A stretch of 40,672 bases of DNA from Gammaproteobacteria bacterium (GCA_903970185.1 CAJCIC010000121.1:1-40672); one strand, 5' to 3'; shown: positions 16,335-26,933, counted from the stretch's first letter. Notes: generated by a model from the letters alone, not told the origin. Numbers and translations are program-made.

Positions 16335-17432
16335 TCACTTCCAGATATTTAGCGGTGTCTGCATCCACAAACCGACCACCATCAGCCAGACCAGCGTGAA
16401 AGGAATGAACACCTTCCAGCCAAGGCGCATGATCTGGTCGTAGCGGTACCGCGGGAACGTCGCCCTGAACCAGACGAAAAGGCTGACCATGAAAAAGGTC
16501 TTGCCAAACAGCCACGCCCAGTCCCAAAACGGCATCGTGCGCTCGATCAGGGACGGCGTGTCCATGCCGAACAGGTGAAAGGAGATCGGCGCCTGCCAGC
16601 CCCCCAGGAACATCAGGGTGGCAAGCGCCGAAATCAGGATCATGTTCATGTACTCGGCAAGAAAGAACATCGAGAACCCCATGCCTGAATACTCGACCAT
16701 GTGGCCCGCGACGATTTCCGATTCGCCCTCGACGACGTCAAACGGATGGCGGTTCGATTCGGCCACGCCCGAGACGAAATAGATCACGAAAATCGGCAAG
16801 AGCGGCAGCCAGTTCCACGACAACCAGCTGACCCCGTGGCGCGCGAACATCCCCTGGCCCTGCCCCAGCACGATGTCGGTGAAGTTAAGGCTGCCTGAGA
16901 CCATCAGGACCACGACCAGGGAAAATCCCATCGCGATCTCATAGGAGACCATCTGCGCCGATGCGCGCATGGCGCCCAAAAAGGCATACTTCGAATTCGA
17001 TGCCCAGCCGGCAATGATGATGCCGTAGACCTCAAGCGAGGTGATCGCCATGACGTAGAGCAGGCCGGCATTGATGTTGCCCACGGCGCGATTCGGCCCG
17101 AACGGCACGATCGCCCAGGCGGCGACGGCCGGCATGATGGTCATCACCGGTGCAAGCAAGAACAGTCCCTTGCTTGCCGTTGTCGGCACAATGATCTCCT
17201 TGAAGAGCAGCTTTAACACGTCGGCAAACGGCTGCAGCAAGCCCAGCGGTCCGACGCGGTTGGGGCCGATGCGAAGGTGCATCCAGCCGATCATCTTGCG
17301 CTCCCACAGCGTCAGGTAGGCGACGCAGCCAATCAGGGGCAAAACGACGATGACGATCTTGATCAGGGCATAGACCAGGGGCCACACCACGCCAAGCGTG
17401 TTGTGCCCCCAGAGGATGCCCTGATCGATCAT
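16335..17432 (-). CDS. nuoH: NADH-quinone oxidoreductase subunit H
   Basis: A 365-residue membrane subunit with about eight helices that joins the two arms and helps to form the quinone chamber. Signatures seen are [20 protein letters not shown] near residues 56-75 and the acidic loop [19 protein letters not shown] facing the quinone site. [20 protein letters not shown] forms helix 1. The start overlaps the nuoG stop by four bases. Length is normal. Confidence 0.96.
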   Translation of the reverse strand: MIDQGILWGHNTLGVVWPLVYALIKIVIVVLPLIGCVAYLTLWERKMIGWMHLRIGPNRVGPLGLLQPFADVLKLLFKEIIVPTTASKGLFLLAPVMTIMPAVAAWAIVPFGPNRAVGNINAGLLYVMAITSLEVYGIIIAGWASNSKYAFLGAMRASAQMVSYEIAMGFSLVVVLMVSGSLNFTDIVLGQGQGMFARHGVSWLSWNWLPLLPIFVIYFVSGVAESNRHPFDVVEGESEIVAGHMVEYSGMGFSMFFLAEYMNMILISALATLMFLGGWQAPISFHLFGMDTPSLIERTMPFWDWAWLFGKTFFMVSLFVWFRATFPRYRYDQIMRLGWKVFIPFTLVWLMVVGLWMQTPLNIWK

Positions 17433-19765
17433 GTCTTCTCCGCAATGCGCTCGATCTCGACCGCGCCGATGGAGGCGCCAAGCATCGCCGTTAGCGCATG
17501 CGCAGAGGCGATGCGCACGCAGCCATCGATGACCTGCGGATCGATGCGGCAGGTGAGCTCCGCCCTGCCCGCGCCCTGCGAAACGTGGACCCGATCGCCA
17601 TTGGCAAGCTTCAACTTCAAAGCCAGGCTGCCGTTGAGTCGGACTTCAGGTGCTGCCGCGTCGGCCGTGCGTTGCAGGGCCGGCGCGCGCCGCACCAGCG
17701 CATCGGCAAAGTAGATGGGCACGTCGGCAATGCGTTCGAGACCGTCCGGCGTGGCCTCTCCGGCACTGATGTCAACGCCAGCCGCGTTGCCAAGCCGTGA
17801 CGCGAAATCGGCTTCGCCGTTGAGTATTTCCTTTAGGATCTGGTCAGACGACTCGTAGTCAAAGCCCGGCAGCTCAAGCATATTGGCCAGCACGCGCAGG
17901 ACCTTCCATCCGGGTCGCGCCTGCCCGAGCGGATTGACACAGCCGTAGAAGCTTTGCGCCCGGCCCTCGCAGTTGACGAACGTCCCCGAGGTCTCGGTAT
18001 AGGGACTGATCGGCAGCTGGACATCGGCGTAGGCACTACCGGCACTTGCAAACGGTGTGAAGGCGACAACCATGTCGGCCTGATCGAGCGCTGCGCGCGC
18101 GACAGCAGGATTGCCGGTGTCGAATTCCGGCTCGACGTTGAAAAGCAGATAGGCGCGTTTTCTTGCGGCGAATTGGCCAGGCACGCTGTCAGCCGCCTTG
18201 GCAGCGACGGCACCCGCGAGGTGCGCGCCCACGGAATTGGCAGCCTCGGGCAGAAGGGACAGCGTGGCACCTGCGCTCGTCGCGATCCATTCTGCCAGGG
18301 CCCAGATCTTGGTCGCGTCAGGATGGTGTTGCGCCGCAGCGCCAAGCACGACCGCGCGCGCGCGCCCGGAGACCAGATCGGCAGCCAGCCGTTTTGCGTC
18401 ATCGCCAGGCTCGGCCTTGATCGGCGCATCAAGCGACTTGAGAACGGCCACCGCAGCGGCGATCTCGGCCAGTCGCGCGACCCACTTCGAGGGCGCTGCC
18501 AGCACCCGCCCGGACATCGGCATGAGCCAGTCGTCGTCAACCGCATGCAGGCTCCATACGCGCGCGCCGCGTTTTGCCGATTGCCTAAGGCGCTGTGCCA
18601 GAAGCGGCTGATCCTTGCGCAGGAACGAGCCGATGACGAGCACGCGATCAAGACGCCCGAAGGCGGTAATCGACATGCCAAGCCAGGGTGCGCCGCTTCT
18701 CTTGCCGTCGGCACGCGAATCGAGGAGGCGCAAACGCGCGTCGATGGCGCTGCTGCCTAGCGCGCGCACCAGCTTTTGCGCGAGGTACATCTCTTCAAGC
18801 GTGCTGTGTGGCGAGACGATCGCGCCGATCGCATCGGCGCCATGCTCGGCGATGATGCGCCTGAGGTTGCTCGCGACCGCCTCGAGCGCGAACGGCCACT
18901 CGGCTTCGAGCCAGGCATTGTCTTGCCTGACCATCGGCATCTTGAGGCGGTCCGACGAATTCAGCGCCTCATAGGAAAAGCGATCCTTGTCCGACAGCCA
19001 GCATTCGTTGACGGCCTCGTTTTCAAGCGGCAGCACGCGCATGACGGTGTTGTTCTTGACCTGCACGATGAGGTTGGCGCCAAGCGCATCGTGCGGGCTG
19101 ATCGATTTGCGCCGGGACAATTCCCAGGTCCTTGCGGCATAGCGAAACGGCTTGGACGTCAAGGCGCCGACCGGACAGATGTCGATCATGTTGCCCGACA
19201 GCTCGGAATCGACGGTCTTGCCAACGAAGGTGGTGATTTCCGCAAACTCGCCACGGTTGAGCATGCCCAGTTCCATGACACCGGCGATTTCCTGGCCGAA
19301 GCGCACGCAGCGCGTGCAGTGGATGCAGCGCGTCATCTCCTCCATGGCCACGAGTGGGCCGACATCCTTGTGAAAGACGACGCGCTTTTCTTCCGTATAG
19401 CGCGATGCCGAGCCGCCATAGCCCACGGCAAGGTCCTGCAGCAGGCATTCGCCGCCCTGATCGCAGATCGGGCAGTCGAGCGGGTGATTGATGAGCAAAA
19501 ACTCCATGACGCCCTTTTGCGCCTGGATGGCCTTGGCCGAATTGGTGTGCACGACCATTCCGGCGGTCACGGGCGTCGCGCACGCGGGCAGCGGTTTCGG
19601 CGCCTTTTCAACGTCGACGAGGCACATGCGGCAATTGGCCGCGATCGAAAGCTTCCTGTGATAGCAAAAGTGCGGAATATAGGTGCCAAGCGAATTGGCA
19701 GCGTCCATCACCATCGAGCCTTCGCGGACCTCGAGTTTCTTTCCATCGAGCGTGATTTCAATCAT
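17429..19765 (-). CDS. nuoG: NADH-quinone oxidoreductase subunit G
   Basis: A 778-residue Fe-S subunit of the NADH-oxidising arm with a molybdopterin-oxidoreductase-like C-terminal domain. Ligands are visible for 2Fe-2S (Cys34, 45, 48, 62). The His-ligated 4Fe-4S cluster uses His94, Cys98, 101 and 107, in [15 protein letters not shown] further 4Fe-4S cluster uses Cys147, 150, 153 and 197, in CIHCTRC and DICPVGAL. I set the start at ATG 19765 ([10 protein letters not shown]); the frame runs upstream to 19882 into nuoF but that part is not family-like. It lies 13 bases after nuoF. The C-terminal domain is catalytically inert in the family. Confidence 0.95.
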   Translation of the reverse strand: MIEITLDGKKLEVREGSMVMDAANSLGTYIPHFCYHRKLSIAANCRMCLVDVEKAPKPLPACATPVTAGMVVHTNSAKAIQAQKGVMEFLLINHPLDCPICDQGGECLLQDLAVGYGGSASRYTEEKRVVFHKDVGPLVAMEEMTRCIHCTRCVRFGQEIAGVMELGMLNRGEFAEITTFVGKTVDSELSGNMIDICPVGALTSKPFRYAARTWELSRRKSISPHDALGANLIVQVKNNTVMRVLPLENEAVNECWLSDKDRFSYEALNSSDRLKMPMVRQDNAWLEAEWPFALEAVASNLRRIIAEHGADAIGAIVSPHSTLEEMYLAQKLVRALGSSAIDARLRLLDSRADGKRSGAPWLGMSITAFGRLDRVLVIGSFLRKDQPLLAQRLRQSAKRGARVWSLHAVDDDWLMPMSGRVLAAPSKWVARLAEIAAAVAVLKSLDAPIKAEPGDDAKRLAADLVSGRARAVVLGAAAQHHPDATKIWALAEWIATSAGATLSLLPEAANSVGAHLAGAVAAKAADSVPGQFAARKRAYLLFNVEPEFDTGNPAVARAALDQADMVVAFTPFASAGSAYADVQLPISPYTETSGTFVNCEGRAQSFYGCVNPLGQARPGWKVLRVLANMLELPGFDYESSDQILKEILNGEADFASRLGNAAGVDISAGEATPDGLERIADVPIYFADALVRRAPALQRTADAAAPEVRLNGSLALKLKLANGDRVHVSQGAGRAELTCRIDPQVIDGCVRIASAHALTAMLGASIGAVEIERIAEKT

Positions 19766-19778
19766 GGCGTCACTCAGT

Positions 19779-21077
19779 TCACACGTAGGTCGGCACAAGA
19801 CAGTGCTTGTGCTCGACGTGATACACGAACTCGTCGTGAAAATGCTTGATGAACGCGCGCACCGGCATGGCCGCGGCGTCACCTAGCGCACAGATGGTTC
19901 GCCCCTGGATGTTGTCGGCCACCGAATTCAGAAGGTCAAGGTCCTCCATGCGTCCCTGGCCGTGCTCGATGCGATGAACCACGCGATACATCCAGCCCGT
20001 GCCCTCGCGGCAGGGCGTGCATTGTCCACAGGATTCCTCGAAATAGAAATACGACAGGCGCAGCAGCGACTTGACCATGCAGCGCGTCTCGTCCATGACG
20101 ATGACAGCGCCCGAGCCCAGCATCGAGCCGGCTTTGGCGATGGCGTCGTAATCCATGTTGGTCGCCATCATGGCTTCTGCCGGGATCACCGGAGCCGAGG
20201 AGCCACCGGGAATGACGGCCTTGAGCTTCTTGCCATCGCGCATGCCGCCGGCAATTTCCAGAAGCTTGGCAAACGGGGTGCCAAGCGGAATCTCGTAGTT
20301 TCCCGGGTAGGTCACATCGCCCGAGATCGAAAAGATCTTGGTGCCGCCATTGTTGGGCTTGCCAACCTTCAAGAATGCCTCACCGCCGTTGCGGATGATC
20401 CAGGGCACGGCCGAGAAGGTCTCGCTGTTATTGATCGTCGTGGGCTTGCCGTACAAGCCATAGCTCGCTGGAAACGGCGGCTTGAAACGCGGCAGGCCTT
20501 TCTTGCCTTCGAGCGATTCGAGCAGTGCCGTCTCCTCGCCGCAGATATAGGCGCCATAGCCGTGAAAGGCATGCAGCTCGAAGGAAAAACCGCTTCCAAG
20601 GATATTCTGGCCAACGAATCCCGCTGCGCGCGCCTCCTCCAGTGCTTCTTCGAAGCGCTCGTACTCGGCCCAGATTTCGCCGTGGATATAGTTGTACCCG
20701 ACCGAGATACCCATGGCGTAGCCGCCAATGATCATGCCCTCGATCAAGGCATGCGGGTTATAGCGCAGGATGTCGCGGTCCTTGAAGGTGCCAGGTTCGC
20801 CCTCGTCGCTGTTGCACACGAGGTATTTCTGGCCCGGAAACAGGCGCGGCATGAAACTCCACTTAAGCCCGGTGGGAAATCCCGCGCCGCCGCGACCGCG
20901 CAGCGCCGAGACCTTGAGCTCGGCAATGATGAATTCGGGCGTGATCTTGTCGTTGAGGATTTTCTTTAGCGCGTCGTAGCCGCCGCGCTTGACGTAATCG
21001 GCGAGGTGCCAGTTATCACCGTTCAATCCGGCCAGGATCTGCGGCTCGATGTGGCGATCATGCAAGGAGGTGTTCAT
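19779..21077 (-). CDS. nuoF: NADH-quinone oxidoreductase subunit F (NADH/FMN-binding)
   Basis: A 432-residue flavoprotein that oxidises NADH and passes electrons through FMN. The NADH/FMN glycine loop [10 protein letters not shown] is at 61-70. The FMN-contact region [15 protein letters not shown] follows at about 90-105, and [17 protein letters not shown] lies mid-protein. The N3 4Fe-4S cluster ligands are Cys350, 353, 356 ([11 protein letters not shown]) and Cys396 (TICALGD). It is six bases from nuoE, its partner in the NADH dehydrogenase module. Confidence 0.96.
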   Translation of the reverse strand: MNTSLHDRHIEPQILAGLNGDNWHLADYVKRGGYDALKKILNDKITPEFIIAELKVSALRGRGGAGFPTGLKWSFMPRLFPGQKYLVCNSDEGEPGTFKDRDILRYNPHALIEGMIIGGYAMGISVGYNYIHGEIWAEYERFEEALEEARAAGFVGQNILGSGFSFELHAFHGYGAYICGEETALLESLEGKKGLPRFKPPFPASYGLYGKPTTINNSETFSAVPWIIRNGGEAFLKVGKPNNGGTKIFSISGDVTYPGNYEIPLGTPFAKLLEIAGGMRDGKKLKAVIPGGSSAPVIPAEAMMATNMDYDAIAKAGSMLGSGAVIVMDETRCMVKSLLRLSYFYFEESCGQCTPCREGTGWMYRVVHRIEHGQGRMEDLDLLNSVADNIQGRTICALGDAAAMPVRAFIKHFHDEFVYHVEHKHCLVPTYV

Positions 21078-21083
21078 TGGCGG

Positions 21084-21560
21084 CTACTTCAATTCGTCAA
21101 GCAGGGCATCGATGCGCTCGGGACTCATGAGACTGCACATGCGCTTGTTATTCACCAGCAGTACCGGCGCATCGCCGCATGCGCCCATGCATTCACCTTC
21201 GATCAGGGTGAACTGGCCATCGCCTGTGGTCTCGGTGAAATCGACGCCAAGCTTCTCCTTCAGGTAGAGCGCGGCACGCTCGGCACCGGATAGGGCACAG
21301 GGCAAATTGGTGCAGATGCTGATCTTGAACTTGCCAACCGGCTTGATCGCGAACATGTTGTAGAAGGTCGCGACCTCCTGCACGGCGATGGCCGGCACGC
21401 CCAGGTACTTCGCGACTTCGTCCATCGCGTCAAGCGACAGCCAGCCGTAGTGGTCCTGCGCGATCGTGAGCGCCGCGATCACTGCCGACTGCCTTTGGTC
21501 GGCCGGGTACTTTGCGAGCTCGCGATCGATCTTGCGCAGCGAATCTTGGCTAAGGGGCAT
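21084..21560 (-). CDS. nuoE: NADH-quinone oxidoreductase subunit E
   Basis: A 158-residue thioredoxin-like subunit carrying the off-path 2Fe-2S cluster N1a. Ligands are Cys83 and Cys88 (CTNLPC) and Cys124 and Cys128 (CMGAC). The N-terminal helical part contains the conserved VQEVATFYNMF. I chose ATG 21560, since the longer frame up to 22001 lies inside nuoD and is a shadow. It starts 17 bases after nuoD and ends six bases before nuoF. Confidence 0.95.
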   Translation of the reverse strand: MPLSQDSLRKIDRELAKYPADQRQSAVIAALTIAQDHYGWLSLDAMDEVAKYLGVPAIAVQEVATFYNMFAIKPVGKFKISICTNLPCALSGAERAALYLKEKLGVDFTETTGDGQFTLIEGECMGACGDAPVLLVNNKRMCSLMSPERIDALLDELK

Positions 21561-21577
21561 GGGCGCTGGTTCTCTAT

Positions 21578-22831
21578 CTACCTGTCGATTTCGCCAAAGA
21601 CAATGTCTTGCGTGCCAATCAGCGTGACCACGTCGGCGATCATGTGGCCGCGCGCCATCTCGTTTAGGGCATGCAGATGGGCAAATCCGGAGGCGTGAAT
21701 TTTCATGCGATACGGCTTGTTGGCGCCATCGGAGACGAAATAGATGCCGAATTCGCCCTTGGGATGCTCGATCGCCGCATAGGCTTCCCCTGGAGGGACA
21801 TGAAATCCTTCGGTGAAGAGCTTGAAGTGGTGGATCAGCTCTTCCATGTTGGTTTTCATGCCAACGCGATGCGGCGGCGCGATCTTGTGATTTTCGATCA
21901 TCACCGGGCCCGGGTTGTTGCGCAGCCACTCGATACACTGCTTGATGATCGAGTTCGACTGGCGCATCTCCTCGATGCGCACCAGATAGCGGTCGTAACA
22001 ATCGCCATTGACGCCAACAGGGATGTCGAACTTCAAGAGGTCATAAACCTCGTAGGGCTGCTTCTTGCGCAGGTCCCACTCGACGCCCGAGCCGCGCAGC
22101 ATCGGCCCTGTGAAGCCGAGCGCCAGCGCGCGCTCGGGACTGACCACGCCTATTCCGACCAGCCGCTGTTTCCAGATGCGATTGTCGGTCAGGAGGGTTT
22201 CGTATTCGTCAACGAGGCCCGGGAAGCGGTTGGTGAAATCTTCGATGAAATCCAGCAGCGAGCCCTGGCGATTCTCGTTTAGGGCGCGCACGGTCTTGTC
22301 GTTTTTCCATTTCGAGGCACGATACTGCGGCATCGCGTCAGGCAGGTCGCGATAGACGCCGCCGGGCCGGTAGTAGGCGGCGTGCATGCGTGCGCCGGAT
22401 ACGGCCTCATAGCAATCCATCAGTTCCTCGCGCTCGCGAAACGCATACAGGAATACGGCCATGGCGCCAACGTCCAGCGCGTGCGCACCGAGCCAGAGCA
22501 GATGGTTGAGGATGCGCGTGATCTCGTCGAACATGACACGGATGTACTGGGCACGAAGCGGCACCTCGACATCGAGCATTTTCTCGAGCGCGAGCACGAA
22601 TGCATGCTCGTTGCACATCATCGAGACATAGTCGAGCCGGTCCATGTAGGGCAGCGACTGCAGGTAGATGCGCTGCTCGGCGAGCTTCTCGGTCGCACGG
22701 TGCAAAAGGCCGATGTGGGGATCGGCGCGCTGCACGACTTCACCGTCGAGCTCCAGCACAAGGCGCAAGACACCGTGCGCCGCAGGGTGCTGCGGGCCGA
22801 AATTCAGCGTGTAATTCTTGATTTCGGCCAT
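21578..22831 (-). CDS. nuoD: NADH-quinone oxidoreductase subunit D
   Basis: A 417-residue subunit related to the large subunit of NiFe hydrogenases but lacking the metal site. It forms the quinone pocket with NuoB and NuoH. The [21 protein letters not shown] segment at residues 11-31 includes the conserved His loop that contacts quinone. [21 protein letters not shown] follows, and the C-terminus ends in DIVFGEIDR, as is universal in the family. It starts one base after nuoC, so the two are translationally linked but separate, unlike the fused nuoCD of E. coli. Confidence 0.96.
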   Translation of the reverse strand: MAEIKNYTLNFGPQHPAAHGVLRLVLELDGEVVQRADPHIGLLHRATEKLAEQRIYLQSLPYMDRLDYVSMMCNEHAFVLALEKMLDVEVPLRAQYIRVMFDEITRILNHLLWLGAHALDVGAMAVFLYAFREREELMDCYEAVSGARMHAAYYRPGGVYRDLPDAMPQYRASKWKNDKTVRALNENRQGSLLDFIEDFTNRFPGLVDEYETLLTDNRIWKQRLVGIGVVSPERALALGFTGPMLRGSGVEWDLRKKQPYEVYDLLKFDIPVGVNGDCYDRYLVRIEEMRQSNSIIKQCIEWLRNNPGPVMIENHKIAPPHRVGMKTNMEELIHHFKLFTEGFHVPPGEAYAAIEHPKGEFGIYFVSDGANKPYRMKIHASGFAHLHALNEMARGHMIADVVTLIGTQDIVFGEIDR

Positions 22832-22832
22832 G

Positions 22833-23432
22833 CTAGGTGATGCCTCCGTAGCCTTCTTCGCGAATCACGCGCGGGATGATCTCGCGCGGCGCGATGGTCA
22901 CGGGCTGGTAGATCACGCGCTTCTGATCCGGGTCGTAGCGCATCTCGACGTTGCCGTAGATCGGGAAGTCGCGCCGAAACGGGTGGCCGATGAAACCGTA
23001 GTCGGTCAGGATGCGGCGCAAATCGGGGTGACCCTCGAAAATGATGCCATAAAGATCGAACGCCTCGCGCTCGAACCAGTTCACCGAGGGCCAGATGTCG
23101 ACCAGCGAGGGCACGAGCGGAACGTCGTCGTCATCGGCAAACACGCGCAGCCTGAGGCGGACGTTGTGCGTGACCGAGAGCAGATGCGACACCGCTGCAA
23201 AGCGTTTCGACTCGCGTGGCCGCATGCCGTAGTCGTAGTAATCCACGCCGCACAGATCGATCAGCTGTTCGAAGCGAAGATCGACATGATTGCGCAGCGT
23301 TGCCGCGACGACCAGATAATCGGAAGGACGCGTCTCGATCGTGACTTCGCCAAGCGCCGTGACGCGCGAGACGAGATGTTCGGAAAGGGCCGCCGCGAGG
23401 GCCGTTTCGAGTCGTTCGATCTTTGTCGTCAT
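22833..23432 (-). CDS. nuoC: NADH-quinone oxidoreductase subunit C
   Basis: A 199-residue 30-kDa-type subunit of the peripheral arm. Conserved pieces are [13 protein letters not shown], then [23 protein letters not shown], the signature ERExFDxxG, and [23 protein letters not shown] set ATG 23432 (MTTKIERL) as start, because the frame upstream lies in nuoB. It begins 23 bases after nuoB. It carries no cofactor and acts in assembly and structure. Confidence 0.95.
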   Translation of the reverse strand: MTTKIERLETALAAALSEHLVSRVTALGEVTIETRPSDYLVVAATLRNHVDLRFEQLIDLCGVDYYDYGMRPRESKRFAAVSHLLSVTHNVRLRLRVFADDDDVPLVPSLVDIWPSVNWFEREAFDLYGIIFEGHPDLRRILTDYGFIGHPFRRDFPIYGNVEMRYDPDQKRVIYQPVTIAPREIIPRVIREEGYGGIT

Positions 23433-23455
23433 TGCGCCTTGGCCCCCATGTGCAG

Positions 23456-23935
23456 TCAGGAACGCGCGATCGTACTGGTGCGCTTGATCTTGTTCATCAG
23501 CTGCAAGATGCCGTAAATCAGCGCTTCGGCGGTCGGCGGACAACCGGGGACGTAGACATCGACCGGCACGATGCGGTCGCAACCGCGAACCACCGAATAC
23601 GAGTAATGGTAATAGCCGCCGCCATTCGCGCACGAGCCCATCGAGATCACCCAGCGCGGCTCGGTCATCTGGTCATAGACCTTGCGCAGCGCCGGGGCCA
23701 TCTTGTTGCAAAGCGTTCCTGCCACGATCATGACATCCGACTGGCGCGGGCTTGGCCGAAACACCACGCCGAAGCGGTCAAGATCGTAGCGTGAGGCGCC
23801 GGCGTGCATCATCTCCACCGCGCAACAGGCAAGGCCGAACGTCATCGGCCATAGCGAGCCGGTGCGCGTCCAGTTCAGTAGCGTATCGACGCTGGTGGTG
23901 ACAAAGCCTTCGTTCAGCTTTCCTTCGAGACTCAT
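23456..23935 (-). CDS. nuoB: NADH-quinone oxidoreductase subunit B
   Basis: A 159-residue subunit carrying cluster N2, the last 4Fe-4S centre, which donates electrons to quinone. Ligands are the tandem Cys37-Cys38 ([10 protein letters not shown]), Cys102 (GSCANGGG) and Cys132 ([10 protein letters not shown]). Start ATG 23935 gives the standard length; the longer frame enters nuoA. It is 34 bases from nuoA, the second widest gap in the operon. Very conserved, and no defect is seen. Confidence 0.97.
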   Translation of the reverse strand: MSLEGKLNEGFVTTSVDTLLNWTRTGSLWPMTFGLACCAVEMMHAGASRYDLDRFGVVFRPSPRQSDVMIVAGTLCNKMAPALRKVYDQMTEPRWVISMGSCANGGGYYHYSYSVVRGCDRIVPVDVYVPGCPPTAEALIYGILQLMNKIKRTSTIARS

Positions 23936-23969
23936 GAATTGCGCCTTTGCTTGCCCTTGAACCGGATGA

Positions 23970-24329
23970 TTACTCCCAGTCGAGCGCACCCTTCTTCCAG
24001 ATGTACCAGAACCCGACGGCAAATTCGAGAACGAACACCGTCATGGTCAGATAGCCGTACAGCCCAAGTTCGCGCATCGCCACTGCCCACGGGAAAAAGA
24101 AGGCGGTCTCAAGGTCGAACAGGATGAAAAGGATGGCGATCAGGTAGTAGCGCACGTCAAAGCGCATGCGCGCATCCTCGAAGGCTTCGAAGCCGCATTC
24201 GTAAGGGGAGAGCTTGGCTGCGTCCGGGTGACTTGGCGAAACCAGACTGCCGAGCGTGACGGCAGCGATCCCGACGAGCGCTCCGACGACGATGAAAAGC
24301 AGAACGGGGAAGTAGTTTTCCAGATTCAC
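23970..24329 (-). CDS. nuoA: NADH-quinone oxidoreductase subunit A
   Basis: A 119-residue, three-helix membrane subunit and the first of the fourteen nuo genes. It starts at a GTG (24329) with a weak AGG upstream. The loop [24 protein letters not shown] carries the conserved Cys that faces the quinone channel, and the next helix reads [20 protein letters not shown]. Between it and secG lies a tRNA-Leu gene on the same strand, so its 5' end in the message may be made by tRNA processing. No separate promoter was obvious in the 94-base gap. Confidence 0.95.
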   Translation of the reverse strand: MNLENYFPVLLFIVVGALVGIAAVTLGSLVSPSHPDAAKLSPYECGFEAFEDARMRFDVRYYLIAILFILFDLETAFFFPWAVAMRELGLYGYLTMTVFVLEFAVGFWYIWKKGALDWE

Positions 24330-24423
24330 GAATGTTTACCTGTTTTCGCGCACCGCACCTTTCGGTCCCGCATGCGCGGTCTAGCTTGCCGTTCACCGGA
24401 TTGACTCCGGAACTTCGATATTC

Positions 24424-24508
24424 TGGTGCCGACGGCGAGACTCGAACTCGCACAGCTTTCGCCACTACCCCCTCAAGATAGCGTGTCTACCAATTTCACC
24501 ACGTCGGC
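24424..24508 (-). tRNA. tRNA-Leu (anticodon GAG)
   Basis: On the minus strand an 85-base class II tRNA folds well. The acceptor is GCCGACG pairing with CGTCGGC, the D-arm is TGGTGAAATTGGTAGACA, and the anticodon arm CTATC-TTGAGGG-GGTAG gives anticodon GAG. A short variable arm follows, then the T-arm GAGTTCGAGTCTC region. The discriminator is A and CCA is encoded. It closely resembles E. coli tRNA-Leu(GAG). It sits inside the tpiA-secG-nuo unit on the same strand. Confidence 0.95.
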
Positions 24509-24553
24509 ATACTGCATTTATCGCATTTTTCGCGCCAATTGGCGCGCAATTTC

Positions 24554-24961
24554 CTATTTCGGGATTTCGCCCGATTTTACCGGTGGCGGCGGCGCCACCG
24601 ATCCCTGTGCCGGCGCTAAAGGCACGCTTGAGGTCGCCGGCAGGGCGCCAGGAAGCGGGCCGCTTGGCGCTGCCGGCACGATTTGCCCCGGCACGTAGCC
24701 CGCAGGTCCTGCGGTCTTGGTGCGGTAACTTGCAAACCAGCTCAAGGCCAGGGTGCAGGCAAAGAATAACGTCGCCAGCACCGCGGTCGAGCGCGACAGG
24801 AAATTCGCCGAGCCGGTCGCGCCAAACAGGCTGCCGGAAGCGCCAGCGCCAAAGCCGGTGCCCATATCTGCGCCCTTGCCGTGCTGGAGCAACACCAGAA
24901 CCACGATGCCAACGGCAGACAGCAGCATCAGCGCGTAGACGATTTTACTGAGAATATCCAT
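24554..24961 (-). CDS. secG: Preprotein translocase subunit SecG
   Basis: A 135-residue inner-membrane protein that assists SecYE protein export. Helix 1 is at about residues 4-25 (IVYALMLLSAVGIVVLVLLQ), followed by the hallmark GKGADMGTGFG and GSLFGATGSANFLSR loop. Helix 2 is at about 58-77. The Pro/Ala-rich tail (residues ~85-135) is low complexity and common in betaproteobacterial SecG. The start overlaps the tpiA stop by 17 bases, indicating coupled translation. It ends 45 bases before the tRNA-Leu gene. Confidence 0.93.
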   Translation of the reverse strand: MDILSKIVYALMLLSAVGIVVLVLLQHGKGADMGTGFGAGASGSLFGATGSANFLSRSTAVLATLFFACTLALSWFASYRTKTAGPAGYVPGQIVPAAPSGPLPGALPATSSVPLAPAQGSVAPPPPVKSGEIPK

Positions 24962-25745
24962 GAGCCTTCACTTGATCGCCGCACGCCGCATCGGCCGCGG
25001 CGACAATCGCTAAGAATTCCGGCGCAACAAGCGATGCGCCGCCGATCAAGCCACCATCCACGTCCGGCAACTCAAACAGCCGTGCCGCAGTCTCCTTCTT
25101 GACGCTGCCGCCGTAGAGCAAGGGACACGCGCTGCCCATTTTGGCGTCAACGCGCTGCAATTGCTCACGCAGCACAGCATGCACCTCCTGTACGTCCTCG
25201 GGCTTTGCCGCGTTACCTGCGCCAATCGCCCAAACCGGCTCGTAGGCCACGACGAGCTGACCCATCATTTGCGGCATCAAGCCGGAAAGCAGCGCCCTGA
25301 GCTGCCCGCGCACGACGCGATCCGTGACGCCGGCCTGACGCTCGGCGAGCGACTCGCCAACACAGAAGACCACGCGCAATGCGCCGTGCAACGCACGCAA
25401 GGCCTTGGCCGCCGCGCGCTCGTTCGATTCTGCATGAAAGACACGTCGCTCCGAATGCCCAACCAGTACCACACTCGCACCGAAGTCCTCGAGCATCTCG
25501 ACAGAGACGTCGCCCGTATAGGCCCCGGGTGCATGCTCACTGACATCCTGGGCACCCCAGGCGATCGCGCTCTTCGACAGGAATTCGCGCGCCTGCCCGA
25601 GATAAGGAAATGGGACGCACACTGCAACCTCGCTGCGGCAACCGGTGGCAAGCCCGGCCGTAAGCGCGCTAAGAAGAGCCGCATTGGCCGTCGCGCTGCC
25701 ATGCATCTTCCAGTTGGCAACGACCAATTTGGGCCGATGCGACAT
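24945..25745 (-). CDS. tpiA: Triosephosphate isomerase
   Basis: A 266-residue TIM-barrel enzyme interconverting glyceraldehyde 3-phosphate and dihydroxyacetone phosphate in glycolysis and gluconeogenesis. Active-site residues are present: Asn11 and Lys13 (ANWKMHG), His97 (VGHSERR) and Glu169 (AYEPVWAIG, the hinge of loop 6). The phosphate-binding loop near LYGGSVK is intact. It is the first gene behind a strong promoter at 25775-25804, with a short 5' leader, and overlaps secG by 17 bases. Slightly longer than the ~250-residue norm because of a C-terminal extension. Confidence 0.95.
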   Translation of the reverse strand: MSHRPKLVVANWKMHGSATANAALLSALTAGLATGCRSEVAVCVPFPYLGQAREFLSKSAIAWGAQDVSEHAPGAYTGDVSVEMLEDFGASVVLVGHSERRVFHAESNERAAAKALRALHGALRVVFCVGESLAERQAGVTDRVVRGQLRALLSGLMPQMMGQLVVAYEPVWAIGAGNAAKPEDVQEVHAVLREQLQRVDAKMGSACPLLYGGSVKKETAARLFELPDVDGGLIGGASLVAPEFLAIVAAADAACGDQVKAHGYSQ

Positions 25746-25774
25746 GAAAAAGAACGATGGATCGAAACCCGTCG

Positions 25775-25804
25775 ATTGTAGCGGTTTTCAGCGACGCCGG
25801 TCAA
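25775..25804 (-). promoter_or_regulatory. Sigma70-type promoter before tpiA-secG-tRNA-nuo
   Basis: On the minus strand TTGACC (25804-25799) is followed after 18 bases by TACAAT (25780-25775), near consensus for both boxes. The predicted transcript would start near 25768, about 22 bases before the tpiA ATG. No comparable promoter was evident before nuoA, so this may drive the whole downstream unit. Confidence 0.7.
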
Positions 25805-25822
25805 ATTGCAGACCCCCCGAAA

Positions 25823-25853
25823 CGCTTCTGAAAACCGGCCTTTTTTCAGAGCG
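25823..25853 (-). terminator. Hairpin at the end of the quinone oxidoreductase gene
   Basis: CGCTTCTGAAAA (25823-25834) pairs with TTTTCAGAGCG (25843-25853) around a CCGGCC-containing loop, with one bulged base. It spans the stop codon of the upstream gene and lies just before the tpiA promoter. There is no good T-run after it on the minus strand, so it may only pause or protect the transcript end. Confidence 0.35.
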
Positions 25854-26823
25854 TAAGGACGATCTTGCCGATGTGTTCTCCACTCTCCATCAAGGCGTGG
25901 GCGCTTCTCGCATCGGCAAGCGCAAAGGTACGGAAGATGACAGGCTTGATCGCCCCGGACTCGATCAGCGGCCACACCGTCGCTTTCAGCCTGGCTGCGA
26001 TGGCAGACTTGAATGCCACCGACCTGGGCCTTAGGGTCGAGCCCGAAATGCTCAGACGGCGGCGCAGCACCTGCGCCAGATCGACTTCGGCCTTGGCGCC
26101 GCCCAAAAGCGCAATCAGCAAGAGGCGCCCATCATCGGCCAGGCACTCGATCTCGCGCGGCACGTACTTGCCTGCCACCATGTCAAGAATGACATCGACG
26201 CCACGGCCGGCGGTCGCTTCGCGCACGACCGCGACAAAATCCTCGCTGCGGTAATTGATGCCCTTCGCAGCCCCGAGCGTCTCGCAGGCCTTGACCTTGT
26301 CGGCAGAGCCCGCGGTCGCAAACACCGTGTGGCCGAGGGCCTTGGCGATCTGGATCGCGGTGACGCCGATGCCAGACGAGCCTCCTTGTACCAGGAGCGT
26401 CTCGTCGCCTTTGAGCTGGCCGCGATCAAAGACATTGCTCCATACCGTGAAAAAGGTCTCGGGCAGACTTGCCGCCTCGACGTCTGAAAGGCCTTTGGGG
26501 ACAGGCAGGCACTGGCCGATCGGCGCTGCGCAGAACTCGGCATAGCCACCGCCTTGCACCAGCGCACAGACGCGATCGCCGTGGGCAAGGCCGGAATCGC
26601 CGCAGTCGCCCTCGATGATCGTGCCTGCGACTTCAAGGCCGGGAAGATCGGATGCACCCGGCGGTACGGGATAATGTCCCTGGCGCTGCAGCACGTCGGG
26701 CCGGTTGATGCCGGCAGCGGCGACCCGGATCAGGACTTCGCCGGGCTTAAGCGCTGGGGTTTCACGCTCGGTTGCGACCAGCACTTCCGGGCCGCCTGGC
26801 GTCTTGATTTCAATGGCTCGCAT
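25846..26823 (-). CDS. NAD(P)H:quinone oxidoreductase, zinc-independent MDR family
   Basis: A 325-residue medium-chain dehydrogenase/reductase of the quinone oxidoreductase (Qor/PIG3-like) type. The N-terminal GroES-like domain contains AAAGINRPDVLQRQGHYPVP, and the nucleotide-binding fold has VQGGSSGIGVTAIQIAKALG followed by an NADPH-type segment. The cysteine and histidine zinc ligands of alcohol dehydrogenases are absent, as expected. It likely reduces quinones or reactive carbonyls with NADPH in the cytosol. It follows the pnp terminator, so it probably has its own promoter in the 83-base gap, which I could not pinpoint. An ACGGAG-like ribosome site precedes the ATG. The substrate is not certain. 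Confidence 0.85.
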   Translation of the reverse strand: MRAIEIKTPGGPEVLVATERETPALKPGEVLIRVAAAGINRPDVLQRQGHYPVPPGASDLPGLEVAGTIIEGDCGDSGLAHGDRVCALVQGGGYAEFCAAPIGQCLPVPKGLSDVEAASLPETFFTVWSNVFDRGQLKGDETLLVQGGSSGIGVTAIQIAKALGHTVFATAGSADKVKACETLGAAKGINYRSEDFVAVVREATAGRGVDVILDMVAGKYVPREIECLADDGRLLLIALLGGAKAEVDLAQVLRRRLSISGSTLRPRSVAFKSAIAARLKATVWPLIESGAIKPVIFRTFALADARSAHALMESGEHIGKIVLTL

Positions 26824-26902
26824 CGACTGGGTTCTCCGTAGGTCCTAGACATCCACCGCACGCGACGATCCTGATCGGCTCGCAAGGATTCGATCGCGGA
26901 TG

Positions 26903-26933
26903 CAAAACGGCCCTGTGTCAGACACAGGGCCGT
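26903..26933 (-). terminator. Rho-independent terminator after pnp
   Basis: A perfect inverted repeat, ACGGCCCTGTGTC (26907-26919) and GACACAGGGCCGT (26921-26933), forms an 11-13 bp GC-rich stem. On the minus strand it is followed directly by TTTTG. It lies 33 bases past the pnp stop and is the clearest terminator in the window. Confidence 0.85.

Noticed and set aside
24424..24508. tRNA-Leu(GAG) as an integration site for a mobile element
   Set aside because: Both flanks are conserved core genes and no duplicated tRNA end or integrase is seen.
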